A DNA stretch of 64,000 nucleotides from Azospirillum sp. TSO35-2 (GCF_003116095.1 NZ_LGRA01000018.1:953730-1017729); one strand, 5' to 3'. Positions 10,014-18,767 are shown, numbered from the stretch's first letter. Made by a program: numbers and translations. Notes: a model not told the origin generated them from the sequence alone.

Positions 10014-10913
10014 TCAGTGGCAGCCGCCGCCCTTCAGCGCGTCGCCCAGAGGCACCTGTCCGCTGCCGGGCTTCAGCGGTTGCTGCTGGCTTTCGTGCGG
10101 CGACCAGCCGGCCAGATACAGCACCTGGAAGGTCACCGGGATCCGCCCGTCGGGCTCGGCGTAGAGCTGGGCGTAGCGTTGCGCCGCGTCGAACAGCAGG
10201 CCGCGGGTGGCCGGCACCTTGCGGCGGGCCAGCACGGCGTTGCTCTCGCCCATGCCGCGCAGCTCGCGCATCAGGGCGAAGGCGTCGGAATAGGTGACGG
10301 TCAGCGTGTCGCTGTCGACCACCGGCAGGGCAAAGCCGGCGCGTTGCAGCAGCCCGCCGGCGTCCTTGATCTCGGCGAAGGGCGACACGCGGGGGGAGAC
10401 GCCGCCCGCCACCGCCATTTCCGCCTCGTACAGGCAGCGCCGCAGCTCCAGCAGCGTCTCGCCGCCCAGCATGGCGGCGCAGAAGAAGCCGTCGGGCTTC
10501 AGCGCCTGCCGGATCTGCACCAGGGCGCCCGGCAGGTCGTTGACCCAGTGCAGGCTAAGGTTGCTGACCGCCAGATCGAAACTGCCGGGGGCGAAGGGCA
10601 GGAACTCCTCGTCGGCGGCGACCGTGACGTTGCCCGGACCAAGGGCGGCGCGGGCGAAGGCCGGCGACAGGTCGCAGGCGACCAGCCGTTCGATGCCCTT
10701 GCGTCCCTGCAACACCCGCCCCATCGCCCCGTCGTGGCAGCCGACGTCCAGCGCGGTGGGGAAGGGGCGGATGATGTCCTCCAGCCGGTCGGCCAGCCGC
10801 TCGGCGATCTCGTCGAACAGGAAGGAGTGGTCGGAGAACTCGGCGACGGCGCGGTCGCGGCGGCGGCGGACCAAGGCGCGGTCGAAGACGGTCATGCTGT
10901 CGGGACTGGTCAT
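10014..10913 (-). CDS. NDUFAF5-like SAM-dependent methyltransferase
   Basis: The 299-residue protein has a methyltransferase fold with motif I ALDVGCHDGAMG near residue 55, LVACDLSPAFA as motif II, and FDLAVSNLSLHWVNDLPGAL as motif IV. The opening FDRALVRRRRDRAV and the whole domain order resemble the bacterial relatives of mitochondrial NDUFAF5, an assembly factor that hydroxylates an arginine in complex I subunit NDUFS7. BioC is a more distant alternative. The C-terminus ends in a GGGCH tail after a Gln-rich stretch. The gene is convergent with the DsbD-like gene. Confidence 0.78.
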   Translation of the reverse strand: MTSPDSMTVFDRALVRRRRDRAVAEFSDHSFLFDEIAERLADRLEDIIRPFPTALDVGCHDGAMGRVLQGRKGIERLVACDLSPAFARAALGPGNVTVAADEEFLPFAPGSFDLAVSNLSLHWVNDLPGALVQIRQALKPDGFFCAAMLGGETLLELRRCLYEAEMAVAGGVSPRVSPFAEIKDAGGLLQRAGFALPVVDSDTLTVTYSDAFALMRELRGMGESNAVLARRKVPATRGLLFDAAQRYAQLYAEPDGRIPVTFQVLYLAGWSPHESQQQPLKPGSGQVPLGDALKGGGCH

Positions 10914-11020
10914 GGCCGCACTATACCCCAGCCCGGCGCGCCGGCAACCGTGCTACAGTCGCGGGGCAGCCACCGGCCCCCACCGGCTCCGACCCCCTTT
11001 TCCCGAGCGGGATATCCCAC

Positions 11021-11287
11021 ATGGGCATCGACGCGGCCATCGCCGTCAGCCACGAAGCGCTGATGGTCATCATGAAGATCACCCTGCCGACGCTGGGCAT
11101 CACCGCCGTGCTGTCGGCCGGGCTGATGCTGTTCCAGTCGGTCACCAACATCCACGAAGCGTCCTTGCAGCAGGACGTGAAGTTCTTCGCCACGCTGGCC
11201 ATCCTGTTCGCCACCGGCCCGGCGATCTTCCTGGCGCTGCGCGACTACACCGGCGTGATCTTCGAACGCATCGCCATGCTGCAGTGA
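11021..11287 (+). CDS. fliQ: FliQ-like flagellar export protein
   Basis: This 88-residue protein has two hydrophobic helices (about 14-36 and 52-72) around the loop FQSVTNIHEASLQQDVKF, which matches the diagnostic FQAxTQIxExTLxxxPK element of FliQ and its type III secretion relatives (SctS). The length is typical of FliQ, an inner-membrane part of the export gate beside FliP and FliR. No other flagellar gene flanks it: a methyltransferase is on one side and comF on the other. A GAGCGGG sequence precedes the ATG. Identity as FliQ/SctS family is fairly firm. Whether it serves the flagellum or another export system is not shown. Confidence 0.75.
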   Translation: MGIDAAIAVSHEALMVIMKITLPTLGITAVLSAGLMLFQSVTNIHEASLQQDVKFFATLAILFATGPAIFLALRDYTGVIFERIAMLQ

Positions 11288-11299
11288 CCGGCGGGCGTG

Positions 11300-12049
11300 A
11301 TGCCGGCCTTCGCCTCTTCCCTCGGCCGCCTCGCCACCGGTGCCGCGACGGCGCTGCTGGACGCGCTGCTGCCGCCACGCTGTCTGGTGTGCGGCGAGGG
11401 GGTGGACCGCCAGGGTGGCCTGTGCCCGCGCTGCTGGACCGGCCTCAGCTTCATCGCCGCGCCGCTGTGCGCCTGCTGCGGTATGCCGTTCGAGTATGAG
11501 GCGCAGGAGGGCAACCTGTGCGGCGCCTGCCTGGCTGAGCCGCCGCCCTTCGCCCGCGCCCGCGCCGTTCTGGTCTATGACGACGGCAGCCGGCCGCTGG
11601 TGCTGGGCTTCAAGCACGGCGACCGCATCCACGCCGCCACCGCCTACGGCGTCTGGCTGGCCCGCGCCGGGCGGGAGCTGCTGACGGACGCCGACCGGCT
11701 GGTGCCGGTGCCGCTGCACCGCGGCCGTCTGTTCCGCCGCCGCTACAACCAGGCCGCCCTGCTGGCCGGGGCGCTGTCGAAGAGCTGCGGCGTGCCGGCG
11801 GTGCCCGACCTGCTGCAACGGCGCCGCGCCACCCCGACCCAGGGCGGGCTGGACCGCCAGGGCCGCCACCGCAACGTCAAGGGCGCCTTCCGCCTGCGCC
11901 CCGGCCTGTCGGTGACCGGGCAGCGGCTGGTGGTGGTCGACGATGTGCTGACCACCGGGGCGACGCTGGCGGAATGCGCGCGGGTGCTGCTGCGCGCCGG
12001 GGCGGCGCGGGTCGACGTGCTGACGCTGGCGCGGGTGGTGAAGCGGTGA
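11300..12049 (+). CDS. comF: ComF-family phosphoribosyltransferase-like protein
   Basis: The 249-residue product has an N-terminal zinc-ribbon-like part with four Cys pairs (PPRCLVCGEGV, LCPRCW, LCACCGMPF, LCGACL) followed by a PRTase fold. The PRPP-binding motif VVVDDVLTTGATLAECARVL is near residue 215. ComF proteins take part in DNA uptake in naturally competent species, but many bacteria without known competence keep them. The frame starts with a GTG at 11297, but the adjacent ATG at 11300 is used. It begins 12 bases after fliQ, so the two may be co-transcribed. Confidence 0.9.
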   Translation: MPAFASSLGRLATGAATALLDALLPPRCLVCGEGVDRQGGLCPRCWTGLSFIAAPLCACCGMPFEYEAQEGNLCGACLAEPPPFARARAVLVYDDGSRPLVLGFKHGDRIHAATAYGVWLARAGRELLTDADRLVPVPLHRGRLFRRRYNQAALLAGALSKSCGVPAVPDLLQRRRATPTQGGLDRQGRHRNVKGAFRLRPGLSVTGQRLVVVDDVLTTGATLAECARVLLRAGAARVDVLTLARVVKR

Positions 12050-12183
12050 GGCTCCCGGCGCCGGAGGGCTGCCCGCGCGGATTGGCGTGATCTTGACGCT
12101 TGGCGGCGATCACGCCGGTGTCGGTCCCGCGGCGGTCCCGCTACCCTGTGCGGCGTTTCCCCCACCGCACCGGATCACAGGCC

Positions 12184-12432
12184 ATGCTGGACCTCCGCCC
12201 CAACTGCGAATGCTGCGGCCGCGACCTGCCGCCCGAGTCGCCGGACGCCTACATCTGCTCGTTCGAGTGCACCTTCTGCGCCGGCTGCCGCGCCCGGTTG
12301 CCGGGGGAGCGCTGCCCCAACTGCGGCGGGGAGCTGGTGCGGCGGCCGATCCGCCCGGCGGCCAAACTGGCGGCCAACCCGCCCTCGACCACCCGCATCG
12401 TGAAGCCGGACGGCTGTGCCTCGCTGTTCTGA
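12184..12432 (+). CDS. DUF1272-type small zinc-ribbon protein
   Basis: An 82-residue protein with seven Cys in pairs over its first 45 residues, as in RPNCECCGRDLP, YICSFECTFC and ERCPNCGGELVRR. This is the pattern of the DUF1272 family, small cytoplasmic proteins predicted to bind zinc and of unknown function. The tail is basic and unstructured. ATG 12184 is chosen because the family starts a few residues before the first Cys. The longer frame from 12100 adds an Arg-rich stretch without conservation. Confidence 0.8.
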   Translation: MLDLRPNCECCGRDLPPESPDAYICSFECTFCAGCRARLPGERCPNCGGELVRRPIRPAAKLAANPPSTTRIVKPDGCASLF

Positions 12433-12533
12433 GCCGCCCCGGACGGCCCGCGCTGCCGCTGGCGTTCGCCGCGCAAATCGGCCAGAGTGTGGCATCGCCC
12501 GTGCGACGACGCGGGCCGCAGGGATGCCACCGC

Positions 12534-13151
12534 ATGCTGACGCTCTACACCTTCCCCACGCCGAACGGCCACAAGGCCTCCATCCTGCTGGAGGAGCTGG
12601 GCCTCTCCTACGCGGTCCATCGGGTCGATCTGGCGGCGGGGGAGAACAAGCGGCCTGACTTCCTGGCGCTCAGCCCGATCACCAAGATCCCGGCCCTGGT
12701 GGAGGAACTGCCGGGCGGCCGCGTGCGCCGCCTGTTCGGCTCCGGCGCCATCCTGCTGCATTTCGCCGAGCGCACCGGCCGCCTGATGCCCGAGGACCCC
12801 GACGAGCGGGCGGAGGCGATGAGCTGGTTCATGCTGGGCGTCAGCGACCTCGGCCCGACCGCCATCGACATGCAGCGCTTCGCCGCCCGCGCGCCCGACC
12901 GCATCCCCCACGCCATCGACCTCTACAAGGGCGAGCTGATGCGCTGCTACGCCGCGCTGGAGGAACGGCTGGGCGCGGTGGAGCATCTGGCCGGCGCCTA
13001 TTCCATCGCCGACGTCGCCTGCTTCCCCTTCATCGCCGCGGCGGCGGTGGCCGGCGGCGGCCTGCTCGACCGCTTCCCCAACCTGAAGCGCTGGCACGAC
13101 ACCGTCGCCGAACGGCCGGCGGTGCGGCGGGGCATGGCCGTTCCTGATTAG
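12534..13151 (+). CDS. Glutathione S-transferase family protein
   Basis: The 205-residue protein has a thioredoxin-like N-terminal domain, LTLYTFPTPNGHKASILLEE, where the Asn after PTP sits in the catalytic position of beta or nu-type enzymes. The cis-Pro element is ITKIPALVEE, and the glutathione-binding Ser region is LFGSGAILLHFAERTG. An all-helical C-terminal domain contains AYSIADVACFPFI, the usual N-capping box with Asp. YfcG/YghU-type disulfide-bond oxidoreductases are the nearest alternatives. The long upstream frame is not used, because the family begins exactly at the MLTLYTFP ATG. Confidence 0.88.
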   Translation: MLTLYTFPTPNGHKASILLEELGLSYAVHRVDLAAGENKRPDFLALSPITKIPALVEELPGGRVRRLFGSGAILLHFAERTGRLMPEDPDERAEAMSWFMLGVSDLGPTAIDMQRFAARAPDRIPHAIDLYKGELMRCYAALEERLGAVEHLAGAYSIADVACFPFIAAAAVAGGGLLDRFPNLKRWHDTVAERPAVRRGMAVPD

Positions 13152-13272
13152 CGGGCCACCAGACTGCCCCGCTGGACCGCCCCCTGGACCACCTGGGCCG
13201 GACCACCCATTGTCAACGCGACCGCATCACGTTCCCCGAACGGCCTTTCCGTTCCAACCCAGCGTCAGAGAC

Positions 13273-14454
13273 ATGCCCATCAACAACCGCATCGCCGCCT
13301 TCCAGGACGACATGACCGCGTGGCGGCGCGACATCCACGCCCACCCGGAACTGGGGTTCGAGGAGGACCGCACCGCCGGCATCGTCGCCGCGAAGCTGGA
13401 GGAGTTCGGCATCACCGTGCACCGCGGCCTCGGCAAGACCGGGGTGGTCGGCACGCTCACCGGTCTGGGCACCGGCAGCGGCCGCACCATCGGCCTGCGC
13501 GCCGACATGGACGCGCTGCCGATGCCGGAGGCCAACGACTTCGACCACGCCTCGCGCCACGCCGGCAAGATGCACGCCTGCGGCCATGACGGGCACACCA
13601 CGATGCTGCTGGGCGCCGCCCGCTATCTGGCGGAGACGCGCAACTTCGACGGCACCGTCCACTTCATCTTCCAGCCGGCCGAGGAAGGGCTGGGCGGCGC
13701 CCGCCGGATGATCGAGGACGGGCTGTTCCAGCGGTTCGACTGCGAGCAGATCTATGGCCTGCACAACTGGCCGGAGCTGCCGGCCGGCAAGATCGCCGTC
13801 CACCCCGGCCCGGTGATGGCCGCCGCCAACCAGTTCGAGATCCATGTGACCGGCCACGGCGCCCACGCCGCCATGCCGCACCGCAGCATCGATCCGGTGC
13901 TGGTGTCCGCCCACATCATCACCGCGGCGCAGAGCCTGGTCAGCCGCGGCACCGACCCGGCCGACAGCGCGGTGGTGTCGATCACGGTGGTCGAGGCCGG
14001 CACCGCGGCCAACGTCATCCCCGACAGCGCGCGGATGCTCGGCACCATGCGCACCTTCTCGGAAGAGAACCACCGCCGCATCCAGGAGCAGTTCGCCCGC
14101 CTGGTCTCCAGTGTCGCCGAGGGGCTCGGCGCCAAGGCCGAGCTGCGCTTCCGCCCCGGCTACCCCGCCACCGTCAACAGCGAGCCGGAGGCGCGCATCG
14201 CCGCAACCGCCGCCGCCCGGGTGGTGGGCGAGGAGAATGTGGTGTGGGCACCCGCCCCGACCATGGCGGCGGAGGATTTCGGCTACATGCTGAAGGAACG
14301 GCCGGGCGCCTACATCTGGATCGGCCATGGCGGCCATCGCGGCCCGTCCTGCCGGCTGCACAACCCGCATTACGACTTCAACGACGCGATCCTGACCACC
14401 GGCGCCAGCTATTGGGCCTCGCTGGTCGAGACGGTCCTGCCGCGGAGCGCCTGA
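13273..14454 (+). CDS. M20D-family amidohydrolase (hippurate hydrolase-like)
   Basis: A 393-residue metallopeptidase-fold amidohydrolase. Landmarks are RRDIHAHPELGFEEDRT at the N-terminus, the metal-site stretch ADMDALPM with HACGHDGHTTMLLGAAR, the FQPAEEGLGGARRMIEDGL block with the catalytic Glu, and PTMAAEDFGYML near the C-terminus. The family removes acyl groups from N-acyl amino acids (hippurate, IAA conjugates, N-acetyl-diaminopimelate). The substrate here is unknown. The frame is open to a TTG at 13210, but ATG 13273 matches the family N-terminus. A small lipoprotein gene follows 7 bases after its stop. Confidence 0.92.
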   Translation: MPINNRIAAFQDDMTAWRRDIHAHPELGFEEDRTAGIVAAKLEEFGITVHRGLGKTGVVGTLTGLGTGSGRTIGLRADMDALPMPEANDFDHASRHAGKMHACGHDGHTTMLLGAARYLAETRNFDGTVHFIFQPAEEGLGGARRMIEDGLFQRFDCEQIYGLHNWPELPAGKIAVHPGPVMAAANQFEIHVTGHGAHAAMPHRSIDPVLVSAHIITAAQSLVSRGTDPADSAVVSITVVEAGTAANVIPDSARMLGTMRTFSEENHRRIQEQFARLVSSVAEGLGAKAELRFRPGYPATVNSEPEARIAATAAARVVGEENVVWAPAPTMAAEDFGYMLKERPGAYIWIGHGGHRGPSCRLHNPHYDFNDAILTTGASYWASLVETVLPRSA

Positions 14455-14461
14455 CATCCCG

Positions 14462-14944
14462 ATGCGCCGATCCTTCCCGCTCGCCGCCGGGCCGCTGCTG
14501 GGCGCCCTGCTGCTTGCCCCCGCTCTGCTGACGCTGTCCGCCTGCCAGACCGGCAACGACCGCGCCGACGGCAACCTGCTGCCGGCCCAGGCGGAGGCCG
14601 GCACCGTCTGGCAGGGCGACCACAGCAGCGCCGCGGAGCGCGCCTACGTCGTCGCCCGCGACTCCGCCGAATGGACCGCGCTGTGGGCCCGCGTCGGCGA
14701 GCCGGCGCCGGCCGGCCTGCCCGGTGGCCGCATGGCGGTGGCGGTGTTCCTGGGGCCGCGCGACACGGCGGGCTACGGCGTCACCATCGACAGCGTCCGG
14801 CAGGCGGGCGCCGACCTGATCGTCGGCTACCGCGAGACGGTGCCCGGCCCGGCCCAGGCGGTGGCGCTGAACCGCACCAGCCCCTACGCCGTCCGCCTGA
14901 TGCCCAGCGCGGCGGGAACGCCGAAGTTCGTCCGGGGGAAGTGA
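14462..14944 (+). CDS. PrcB-like lipoprotein
   Basis: The 160-residue product begins with a basic, hydrophobic signal peptide ending in the lipobox LTLSAC, so it is probably lipid-anchored at the cell envelope. The mature part resembles the C-terminal domain of PrcB, a protease complex-inhibiting protein: the DTAGYGVTIDSVRQAGADLI segment and the ending NRTSPYAVRLMP are typical of that domain. The partner is unknown. The gene starts just after the amidohydrolase and is probably in the same transcript. Confidence 0.7.
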   Translation: MRRSFPLAAGPLLGALLLAPALLTLSACQTGNDRADGNLLPAQAEAGTVWQGDHSSAAERAYVVARDSAEWTALWARVGEPAPAGLPGGRMAVAVFLGPRDTAGYGVTIDSVRQAGADLIVGYRETVPGPAQAVALNRTSPYAVRLMPSAAGTPKFVRGK

Positions 14945-14985
14945 CGTTCGGGGGCAAGGGGGTATTGCCCTCTGCCCATCCCCCC

Positions 14986-15047
14986 GCTCTCGGCGGACCC
15001 ATGGTCCGCCTGCCGCGTCAGCACAAAGCATAGCTTTGTGCGAGAGC
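14986..15047 (-). repeat. Second copy of a bipartite hairpin repeat
   Basis: GCTCTCG (14986-14992) and CGAGAGC (15041-15047) enclose two hairpins: GGCGGAC at 14992-14998 with GTCCGCC at 15004-15010, and GCACAAAGC at 15021-15029 with GCTTTGTGC at 15033-15041. The parts and linker are those of the element after clpB in reverse orientation. Further CCCTCTCCC-type sequence follows at 15132-15175. The stretch 14945-15188 holds no gene. Confidence 0.7.
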
Positions 15048-15188
15048 TCCCGGCGGACCTATGGTCCGTCCGATCGCCGGAGAGGGGGCGGGACGCTTGT
15101 TGGCGTGGATTGATTGGCGAAGCGGCGGCAGTCCCCTCTCCCACCGACGGTGGGGGAGGGCTGGGGAGGGGGCGCGGCTAAACCACCC

Positions 15189-16934
15189 TCAGCGCGGCAT
15201 CTGCCACGGCAACGCCCCGCCGACCAGCTTGCCCGCCTCTTCCGGCGGGAGCGGGCGGGCGAAGTGATAGCCCTGGCCGTAGTCACAGGCCAGCGCGCGC
15301 AGCAGGTTGGCGTCGGCGCTGGTCTCGATCCCCTCGGCGATGACGTCGAAGCCGAGCAGGCGCGCCAGATCCATGATGATGCGGACGATGGCGCGGTTTT
15401 CCTCCGACTGGTGCATGGCCGAGACGAAGGAGCGGTCGACCTTCAGGCTGTCGATCGGCAGCTTGTGCAGGTAGGACAGCGACGAATAGCCGGTGCCGAA
15501 ATCGTCGATCGACAGCTTGATGCCCAGCGCCCGCAGGTCGCGCAGCAGGCGGATCGACTGTTCCGCCTTGTCCATGACGGCGCTTTCCGTCAGTTCCAGC
15601 TTGATCCAGGACGGCTCCACCCCGGTTTCGCGCATCACGTCGCGCACGACCTGGACGAAGTTGGGGTCGGACAGCTGGTGGGTGGACAGGTTGATGCTCA
15701 TGAACAGCGGGGCGGAGCCCGGCTCGCGCTGGTCCTGCCACTGGGCGATCTGCTGGCAGGCCCGGCGCAGCACCCAGGTGCCGAGCGACACCACCAGGCC
15801 GGTGCTTTCGGCGATCGGGATGAAGATGCCGGGCGGGATGTTGCCGCGTTCGGGGTGGGTCCAGCGCATCAGCGCCTCGAACCCGGCCAGCCCGCCGGTC
15901 ACCATCTCGACGATCGGCTGGTAGGCGACCCACAGGTCGGAGCCGCTGTCCAGGGCGCCGCGCAGGTCGTGCTCCATCCGCACCTGCTCGACCACATGGG
16001 CGTGCATCGCCGGATCGAACCAGGCCTGCCGCCCGCCGCCCTGTTCGCGGGCGCGGGCGGTGGCGATCTCGGCGTCGCGCAGCACATCGTCTGGCCGTTC
16101 GTGGCTGGGCAGCGCCTCGGCCACGCCGATGCTGGCCGACAGGAAGACGGTGCCGCCGGAGCTGGAGCGCGCCGAGCGCACCACCGCCGCCAGCTCGTCG
16201 ATGGCGCCTTCCAGCGCCGGGCGGTCGCAGGTGCCGCCGGCCAGCAGGGCGAAGGCGTGGTCGCTGACGCGGGCGATCAGGTCGAAGGAGGCCGCCTGCG
16301 CCCCCATCCGCTGCGCCAGATCGTCCAGCAGTTCGTTGGCGAAGCCCTGGCCCAGGCTGCTGCGGACCTCGGCGAAACGGTCGATGTCGAGGATGACCAG
16401 CGTGAACGGCTCGCCCATGCTGCGGTAGTCGGCCATGTGCTTCAGCAGCATCAGGCGGTTGGCCAACCCGGTCACCGGATCGTAGTAGGCGAGCCGGAAC
16501 AGGTCGTCCTGCACCTGACGGCGTTCGGTCATGTCCTGCAGGATGACGAAATAGCCGGCGATGCTGCCGTCTTCCACCCGGTGCGGGGCGTGCAGCCGGG
16601 TGACGTAGCACTGCCGGCCGTCGGCCTGGGTGATCCACCCCTCCGTCTGCACGGTTTCGCCGGACAGCGCGCGGTCGGCGGCGGCGACGGTGCTGCGCAG
16701 CAGCTCCGGCCCGAGATGGTCGCCGATGGTGGTGCCGACCGCCGTCTCCAGCGTCGTCCCCATCATCTCCAGATAGGCCCGGTTGGCGTAGATGTGCCGC
16801 CGGTTCGGGTCCATCAGCGCCACCTTGACGGTCATTGCGTCGAGGATCTGACGCAGTGCGTCAAGCCCGGGCACGCCGGAGACGGCACCGGACAAAGCGT
16901 CTGCCAACGCGGAGATTCGGGGATCAGGGCTCAT
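15189..16934 (-). CDS. PAS-GGDEF(degenerate)-EAL cyclic di-GMP protein
   Basis: A 581-residue soluble protein with a PAS domain (about 25-145), a GGDEF-like domain (about 150-310) and an EAL domain (about 330-570). The cyclase signature is replaced by RVSDHAF, so diguanylate cyclase activity is unlikely. The EAL side looks complete: FEALMRW, SINLSTHQL, ELTESAVMD, DDFGTGYSSLSYL and KVDRSF, with the metal-binding Glu and Asp present. The likely role is a cytoplasmic phosphodiesterase that hydrolyses cyclic di-GMP under PAS control. No transmembrane segment is visible. It stands alone and is divergent from the stress protein gene at 17411. Confidence 0.92.
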   Translation of the reverse strand: MSPDPRISALADALSGAVSGVPGLDALRQILDAMTVKVALMDPNRRHIYANRAYLEMMGTTLETAVGTTIGDHLGPELLRSTVAAADRALSGETVQTEGWITQADGRQCYVTRLHAPHRVEDGSIAGYFVILQDMTERRQVQDDLFRLAYYDPVTGLANRLMLLKHMADYRSMGEPFTLVILDIDRFAEVRSSLGQGFANELLDDLAQRMGAQAASFDLIARVSDHAFALLAGGTCDRPALEGAIDELAAVVRSARSSSGGTVFLSASIGVAEALPSHERPDDVLRDAEIATARAREQGGGRQAWFDPAMHAHVVEQVRMEHDLRGALDSGSDLWVAYQPIVEMVTGGLAGFEALMRWTHPERGNIPPGIFIPIAESTGLVVSLGTWVLRRACQQIAQWQDQREPGSAPLFMSINLSTHQLSDPNFVQVVRDVMRETGVEPSWIKLELTESAVMDKAEQSIRLLRDLRALGIKLSIDDFGTGYSSLSYLHKLPIDSLKVDRSFVSAMHQSEENRAIVRIIMDLARLLGFDVIAEGIETSADANLLRALACDYGQGYHFARPLPPEEAGKLVGGALPWQMPR

Positions 16935-17410
16935 GGCGAGGAAAGAGCGGGGTACCCAACAGGAAAACGATAGCCAACACTTACGCGAAGTGTCGCCCTT
17001 GCGTCAAAACCAAAGCCACCCCCCTGCAACAAAGCTTGCCGGTTTCTACAGGCGGTGTGGCGACAACGCATCCCCATATCATAGTATTCACACAAGCCCG
17101 GGTTGCGTTTGGAACTTCAACTCAATTTCGTACTTTTATTCCGATCTTTGGAAAGGAATGGAATGTTTCCGCGTCTTGTCACCGCCGCTGCATTCTGGGA
17201 TTGTAGAGGCGTATCGTTGGTCCCCCAACGGTCGATCGGTGGCACGACAGGAACGCGAAGTGGGCATGCCTGCGCTCCGTATTCGTGAGACACCGGCGCA
17301 CGCGGCAGGATTTATACTGCCAAGGAAAATGGGGGTGTCGCCCCGTGCGGCACGTCCCCGTCAAGGACTCGACCAACGATCCCAACAATTTTCTGGGCAG
17401 GAAACACGCC
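16935..17410. other. Less GC-rich intergenic region before the stress protein gene
   Basis: This 476-base gap is clearly lower in GC than its surroundings, especially 17050-17160. Open frames cross it, but none has family signatures or a plausible start. It probably holds divergent promoters for the EAL protein and the universal stress protein. I could not settle on one -35/-10 pair. Confidence 0.5.
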
Positions 17411-18250
17411 ATGGCTCTCAAGGATTTCCTCGTCGTCGTCGATGACGCCCCTGCATCCGCGGCGCGCCTCGACCTCGCGGCCCGCCTCGCGGTGCGCGCC
17501 GACGCGCACCTGACCGCGCTTTACGCCGTCAACGACATGGTGCTTCCCGGCTACATCGAGGTCGAGATCCCGCAGGAGGTGCGCGACACCCGCCGCCATG
17601 TCCGCAAGGAACAGAACGAACGCATGGTCGCCGCCTTCGACGACGCGATGCGCCACCACGGCCTGACCGACCGCTCCGAATGGCTGTCGGTGGAGGGTGA
17701 TCCGACGATCGCCGCCGCGGTGCATGGCCGCTACGCCGATCTGGTCGTGGTGGGCCAGCCCGACCCCGAACGCGACCGCGACCTGCCCGTCGCCCAGCCG
17801 GCCGACCTGCTGTTCGAGTGCGGCCGGCCGATGCTGGTGGTTCCCTACGCCGGCCGCTTCGCCACCGTCGGCGAGCGGGTGCTGGTGGGCTGGAACGGCA
17901 GCCGCGAGGCGGCGCGGGCCGTCGGCGACGCGATGCCGCTGCTGGCGACGGCCAAGCGCGTCCTGGTGATGGCGGCCAACCCGAAGCCCGGCCCGAACGG
18001 CCTGGGTGACGAGCCCTGCGCCGACATCGCGCGCCACCTGTCCCGCCACAATTGCCGGGTGGAGGCAACGCACATCGCCACCGACGTCGTCGAGCCGGGC
18101 GATACGCTGCTGAACATGGCCGCCGACGAAAGCTGCGACCTGCTGGTGATGGGCGCCTACGGCCGCTCGCGTCTGCGGGAACTGGTGCTGGGCGGCATGA
18201 CCCGCTTCATGCTGCAGCACATGACGATTCCGGTGCTGATGAGCCACTGA
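17411..18250 (+). CDS. Tandem universal stress protein
   Basis: The 279-residue protein has two UspA-type domains. The first begins with ALKDFLVVVDDAPASAARLDLA, and the second with GERVLVGWNGSREAARAVGDAMP near residue 152. The second domain ends with LLVMGAYGRSRLRELVLGGMTR, close to the G-2x-G-9x-G ATP-binding motif of UspA. Tandem Usp proteins are cytoplasmic and are induced by growth arrest and envelope or oxidative stress. ATG 17411 follows GGGCAGGAAACACGCC. The upstream part of the frame lacks family similarity and is not used. Confidence 0.9.
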   Translation: MALKDFLVVVDDAPASAARLDLAARLAVRADAHLTALYAVNDMVLPGYIEVEIPQEVRDTRRHVRKEQNERMVAAFDDAMRHHGLTDRSEWLSVEGDPTIAAAVHGRYADLVVVGQPDPERDRDLPVAQPADLLFECGRPMLVVPYAGRFATVGERVLVGWNGSREAARAVGDAMPLLATAKRVLVMAANPKPGPNGLGDEPCADIARHLSRHNCRVEATHIATDVVEPGDTLLNMAADESCDLLVMGAYGRSRLRELVLGGMTRFMLQHMTIPVLMSH

Positions 18251-18298
18251 CGGCCGGTACGCCGGGAAAGACGCCCTGGGAGGACGTCAGGGGGGCGC

Positions 18299-18754
18299 TC
18301 AGCGCCCCTCCTGCGTCAGCCGCAGCCACGCCATGGCGGCGGCCAGCGCGACGCCGAAGGCCCCGTCGGGGCGTACCGGAAGGTCGAGGTCGCGGACCAG
18401 GCTGTCCAGCCGCAGATCGACCGCGTGTTTCGAGGCGGCCTTGATCTTGCGGTCGTAATAGAGGCTGGACACCTCGATCCGCTCGTTCGGCAGCGGGCTG
18501 CCGATCAGCCGTTCCGCCATCGCCGCGGAAAAATCGAGGAAATAGCCGACCAGCGGGCGGTCGCCGATGAAGGCGCGCAGCAGGTCGCCGGCCTCGCCCA
18601 CCCCGGTGTCGCAGCCCGGCCACAGCCGCAGCGCGCTGCCGGTCAGGATGCGGTTGCCGCGGATGCGGATCGCCACGATCTGGCGCAGTTCGGCGACCTC
18701 CGGGTCGTAGCCGGTGGCCTCGCAATGGATCGCCACGCGTTCAGGAAGGGGCAT
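18299..18754 (-). CDS. Exonuclease-fold (DnaQ-like) protein with degenerate active site
   Basis: A 151-residue protein that aligns by eye with DEDD 3'-5' exonucleases of the DnaQ type. Where these read DxET-G it has IHCEATGYDP, so the first catalytic Asp is His while the Glu is kept. GDRPLVGYFLDFSAAM matches the second region. The final His and Asp appear to be replaced in AFGVALAAAMAWL. It follows the CNB-CBS-DUF294 gene with a 13-base gap, the usual setting for a PolC/DnaQ-like partner in acetate-permease clusters. It is probably catalytically weak or a binding partner, a reading based only on the motif changes. Confidence 0.7.
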   Translation of the reverse strand: MPLPERVAIHCEATGYDPEVAELRQIVAIRIRGNRILTGSALRLWPGCDTGVGEAGDLLRAFIGDRPLVGYFLDFSAAMAERLIGSPLPNERIEVSSLYYDRKIKAASKHAVDLRLDSLVRDLDLPVRPDGAFGVALAAAMAWLRLTQEGR

Positions 18755-18767
18755 CGCCGGCGTCGCC

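Noticed and set aside
16933..17445. A plus-strand frame through the gap before the stress protein gene
   Set aside because: The composition is not typical of the genome's proteins, it has no family signature, and it overlaps the true start of the stress protein. It is more likely promoter DNA.
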